64,000 nucleotides of DNA. Origin: Ursus arctos (lineage: Eukaryota; Chordata; Mammalia; Carnivora; Ursidae). Position 1 is the stretch's first letter; each line of letters begins with the position of its first letter. The DNA is taken from NCBI RefSeq assembly GCF_023065955.2, contig NW_026622874.1, positions 6,058,001 to 6,122,000 of the forward strand, written 5' to 3'. A model generated the notes under the pieces. The model searched no databases. It was not told the DNA's origin and saw nothing but the letters and a program-made list of their open reading frames with translations. Positions 60,441 to 64,000 of this stretch are shown in pieces. Made by a program: the position numbers and the translations under genes.

Positions 60441-61656
60441 TGATAACTTGATAAGGAAAGTAAACACAAATATGAATCTTAAGTTGAAAGCAATCAATAG
60501 AATACTAGCATATAAAGTGTGTAATCTTCATACCTGCAGAAGGAAATGCTATTCATTGAATGGAGGCAGGGAAAAGAAAAGGAAAAAGGGGAAACATGGT
60601 GACCTGGTGCTCTTAACTGCAGTAGATTGTCTCAAATCTTAGAAAACATTTTTACTATGCTCACAATTTTGTGGATATGAATTTGAGAAGGGCTCCAGTG
60701 GGAAGTTCTCAAGGAGAGTCTGCCATGCGGGTGTGGTCAGCCGTGAGCTGAGGCTGCAGATGTGTGGGGGTTCAGCTGTGCTGCATGTCCAGGATGACTC
60801 GCTCCCGTGACAGGCAGCTGATGCTCAGGGTCTGTCCAGACGGCAGCCTCACTCTTCCTACATGGCGGCTGCCTCCCCAGAGTGAGCCTACCCCGAGAGC
60901 CAGTGAGAAGCCACATGGCTGAAAGCAAAGGTGGATGGAAGGGAAGAAAATAAAGGAAAGCAAAGGTCACAGATATGTACTGTAATATGGAGTTCAAGGT
61001 GTAAAACACCAATGGCACAGAAGAGGACATTGTATGCTAACAAAGGAAATAATAAAGAAGAGAATGGTCATGAATGTGGATGGGCCTCACAAGGAAGCCC
61101 TAACTTGTATAAAGCAAGGACTAAGAACTTGGGAGGCTCAGGTTAGAGACACGTTGGAGACTTTAATTCACACCCTCAGACAAACAATATAGTAGAGAAA
61201 ATGCAGGGCAGAGGACAGAGGGTTAATATCTGCATGCATCGAGAGCTTTTATAAACAGGGGAATGAACATGCTATAGTTAACTGGCCAAAAGCCAGGAAT
61301 AGACCGATGAAAACTTAAAATGACTGAGAGTGAAAAGATGGTCAGCCTTACGAGAAGTTGGAGAAAAGCAGATTAAAGTAATAATGAGCTACCTCTTTAC
61401 ATTTGTGGTGTACATATCCTTGTTATCAGTAGGGTACTGTGACGCATTAGAGGTGGAAATGTGAATCAGTACCACCTTTTTAAATACAATCTAAAAACAC
61501 TTTAATGAAAAATGTATGTTGGTGAGTCTCTAGAATCCAGTGAGTAGAGGGTAGAGGATTCTGGGAACTTGGTCTTGGTGGCAGCATGGTTTTTGAACCT
61601 CACTGAATCTCTCCATAAAAACAGACCAACTGGATAGGTCTCAAAACTTAAAACAT

Positions 61657-61681
61657 ACACACACACACACACACACACACA
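61657..61681. repeat. (AC)n microsatellite
   Basis: About 12 AC units. Read on the opposite strand they create an artificial Cys-Val repeat in a chance open frame. Confidence 0.95.
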
Positions 61682-61924
61682 AGATCCTACAGATGAGACC
61701 TGAACAATAAATGAGAAGATTTTCCCACAAACTCCAAAATGCAAACTGATAGGGGGGAAAAGAATTGAGTGAGGCAGGAAAGGAAAGAGGAAGTCCAGAT
61801 GATTAGGAACAGGGGAGAAAGAGCTCAGAAAGCAGAGGTCATTTTTAAAAATCACTTTATGTAAAGGCATGGAGCTGGAAAAATTACTCCCTCATAGAAG
61901 TACAGGACAAGTCATTTCACTTAA

Positions 61925-62945
61925 AAATGAGGAAAATGGAATGGGAGAATATATTTGCAAGTGACACTACAGATAAAAGACTGGTATCCAAGATCTACAA
62001 AGAACTACTCAAACTCAATACACAAAAAACAAATAAATCATATAATGGGTAGAAGATATGAATAGACACTTTTCCAATGAAGACATACAAATGGCTAGCA
62101 GACACATGAAAAAATGTTCAAAATCATTAGCCATCAGGGAAATTCAAATCAAAACCACACTGAGATACCACCTTACACCAGTTAGAATGGCAAAAATTGA
62201 CAAGGCAAGAAACAACAATTGTTGGAGAGGATGTGGAGAAAGGGGATTCCTCCTACATTGTTGGTGGGAATGCAAGTTGGTACAACCACTCTGGAAAACA
62301 GTGTGGAAGTCCCTTAAAAAGTTAAAAATTGAGCTACCCTATGACCCAGCCATTGCACTACTGGGTATTTACCCCAAAGATACAGACGTAGTGAAGAGAA
62401 GGGCCATATGCACCCCAATGTTCATAGCAGCATTGTCCACAATAGCTAAATCGTGGAAGGAGCCGAGATGCCCTTCCAACAGATGACTGGATTAAGCAGA
62501 TGTGGTCCATATATACAATGGAATATTACTCAGCCATCAAAAAGAACGATTTCTCAACATTTGCTGCAACATGGACGGCACTGGAGGAGATAATGCTAAG
62601 TGAAATAAGTCAAGCAGAGAAAGACAATTATCATATGCTTTCTCTCATCTATGGAACACAAGAACTAGGAAGATCGGTAGGAGAAGAAAGGGATAAAGAA
62701 AGGGGGGTAATCAGAACGGGGAATGAAGCATGAGAGACTATGGACTCTGAGAAACAAACTGAGGGCTTCAGAGGGGAGGGCGTGGGGGAATGGGATAGGC
62801 TGGTGATGGGTAGTAAGGAGGGCATGTATTGCATGGTGCACTGGGTGTTATACGCAACTAATGAATCATCAAACTTTACATCAAAAACCAGGGAGTTACT
62901 GTATGGTGACTAACATAATAAAAAATATTATTATAATAAAAAAAT
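61925..62945 (+). mobile_element. Young L1 3' end (ORF2 C-terminus and 3' UTR), + orientation
   Basis: It begins at GAATGGGAGAATATATTTGC. A 142-codon open frame ending at 62486 is the ORF2 C-terminal region ([36 protein letters not shown]). It is followed at 62500 by a second open frame (YTMEYYSAIKKNDF and so on) that continues ORF2 in another frame, so a single-base shift near 62480 separates them. The 3' UTR runs to AACATAATAAAAAATATTAT. This is the least decayed L1 in the window, severely 5'-truncated and not mobile. Confidence 0.88.
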
Positions 62946-62996
62946 TAAAAAATAAAAAGACTGACAAAAAAAATAAAAGGAAAGAAAACTTTTAAA

Positions 62997-63118
62997 AAAT
63001 TCTTTTCCTTTTTTAATTTAAATTCAATTAGCGAACATAAAGTACATCATTAGCTTCAAATGTAGAGTTCAGTAATTCCTCAGTTGCTCATCACATCGGG
63101 TGTCCTCCTTAATGGGGT
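62997..63118 (-). mobile_element. L1 3'-end fragment, antisense
   Basis: TTTAAATTCAATTAGCGAAC, ATCATTAGCTTCAAATGTAG and CATCACATCGGGTGTCCTCC are the reverse of the carnivore L1 3' UTR seen also at about 3840-3960. It is very short and lies tail-to-tail with the preceding sense L1. Confidence 0.8.
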
Positions 63119-64000
63119 TTGTGTGAGGTAAAGTCGTCTTGTTCTTTATCAGTGGTAAAATTCTCATTATCCGCAGTGAGGTTTTAAGCTTTTGCCAGGG
63201 GTCGTAATTGGTTCTACTGTGTTCTCACAGCTTCTGTTAAAGACCTTTTACCTTCTCCAGTGATAGCTTGAAGTCCACAACACAGACAAAATTAGAATAG
63301 AGAGGAGCCCTTCCTTCTGTCCACCTCTTTAAATGTCGAGTTTATAGTTAATTCTCAGTTTACTCCAAATTGTCACATAATGTAACACTCTAATTTGGGT
63401 CCATGCTTTAAGTTTAATGCCCCTTTTCCTAGACTTTTTTCCTCCTCCTTTTTCTCCTCTTCAAACCACCCTATGAGGGGAAGTATTAGAAATCAAATAC
63501 TGACCAGGAGGCAGAGAGGGGATCTTAGAAAGGTCAGAAGCCAAGTTATCTGGACCCTAGGAGTGGATTCGTTTATCTTTCTGTTACTGTTCCTCTCTCC
63601 TTCACCAAAGAAAGAAATCCAGAATCCTACGGTGTATTGCCTAGAGGTCAGTGTCCTCAGAATCATGACCTTTAATTATGTTCTATTTTACCTTGTCCTT
63701 CGTTGAGATCAGTGAAATGTGCACCCCTTACTGTTTAGTGGTACCTCCCACTCCCTCCCACAGTTTAATCAGCACCTACCAGTTGGATGGCTGGTCAGTT
63801 AACTAATGCTCTGCAAAAGCATTTTTCGTTCCCAGCATACTCAGTTAAAATTATGACACTCTGAGTAGATCTCGGGCGGGAGGGGGGTGGTATTTAATGT
63901 TTTGTCAGCAATTCATTGGGTAGCGTCAAGAATTACTGTTAACATTTGTTGTGGCCACGGTTATTATTACCGATATTCCAGACCTGTCTGTTAACTTTTA

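Larger units (their letters stand above)
1..64000 (+). other. CDC42BPA: Internal segment of the CDC42BPA (MRCK-alpha) transcription unit
   Basis: Eleven exons on the + strand join in frame into one continuous stretch of MRCK-alpha. This protein is a large cytoplasmic Ser/Thr kinase that binds Cdc42-GTP and promotes actomyosin contractility by phosphorylating myosin light chain and its phosphatase subunit. The family order is kinase domain, long coiled coil, C1, PH, CNH and CRIB motif; only the distal coiled coil and the linker before C1 are present here. Every junction has GT and AG, and the exon phases agree (2/1, 0/0 and so on). No start codon, stop codon, promoter or polyadenylation site of the gene is in the window. 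The paralogue CDC42BPB (MRCK-beta) was considered, but remembered wording such as [13 protein letters not shown] and [13 protein letters not shown] fits alpha. Confidence 0.95.
55261..64000 (+). other. CDC42BPA: CDC42BPA intron, incomplete (more than 8.7 kb)
   Basis: The donor is GTACTCAA. No acceptor followed by the expected C1-domain start (RKTHQF by family) was found before 64000, so the intron continues past the window. 55261-56780 and 63120-64000 look unique. Between them are HAL1-like sequence, a CAN-SINE, two sense L1 fragments, a MIR and microsatellites. 60660-61480 may hold an unidentified old repeat. Confidence 0.82.

Noticed and set aside
61502..61870. 122-codon open frame on the - strand
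   Set aside because: It is kept open by the (AC)n microsatellite, giving VCVCVCVY. No family resemblance and no splice context.
1..64000. CRISPR arrays, operons, riboswitches, phage or plasmid genes, unknown multi-gene system
   Set aside because: The introns, CAN-SINEs and L1s show nuclear mammalian DNA. The regularly spaced similarity in the window is explained by transposons and one tandem duplication.

Overview
This is mammalian nuclear genomic DNA from a carnivore, lying entirely inside one protein-coding gene on the + strand. It carries many tRNA-Lys-derived CAN-SINEs (heads beginning GGGGCGCCTGGGTGGC, tails ending AATAAATAAAATCTT). Several match my recollection of the subfamily abundant in arctoid carnivores (bears, giant panda, pinnipeds, mustelids). 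The species cannot be fixed from the sequence.

The host gene is CDC42BPA, encoding MRCK-alpha, the myotonic-dystrophy-kinase-related Cdc42-binding kinase. I could place eleven in-frame exons between GT-AG splice sites: 14-261, 9136-9241, 18037-18161, 31293-31398, 31828-31976, 33539-33630, 35999-36075, 37163-37210, 44278-44316, 51258-51362 and 55177-55260. The first seven encode the distal coiled coil and the autoinhibitory tail that follows it. The last four are short, encode a Ser/Thr/Pro-rich linker, and are all phase 0-0, so each can be included or skipped without breaking the frame. The next expected exon (start of the C1 domain) was not found before 64000. The kinase domain lies upstream of the window, and the C1, PH, CNH and CRIB parts lie downstream.

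About 98% of the window is intron. Introns before 36 kb and after 55 kb are full of transposon remains. They include ten CAN-SINE insertions, most with target-site duplications; several L1 copies in both orientations, including one of about 6.6 kb at 20.4-27.0 kb and a 5'-truncated antisense copy at 4.9-8.5 kb carrying two later SINEs; HAL1-like half-L1 remains; MIR fragments; DNA-transposon (MER-type) remains; and microsatellites. By contrast, the interval around the variable exons, about 42.2-52.2 kb, has no young transposon that I can see.

No prokaryotic genes, CRISPR arrays, operons, RNA genes or novel enzymatic system are visible. The observations most worth following are the set of frame-neutral exons, a TGCATG/CTG cluster downstream of the 39-base exon, the weak donor of the 105-base exon, the transposon-poor interval with TAATTA clusters, and a near-identical 266-bp-period tandem duplication just before the large L1.
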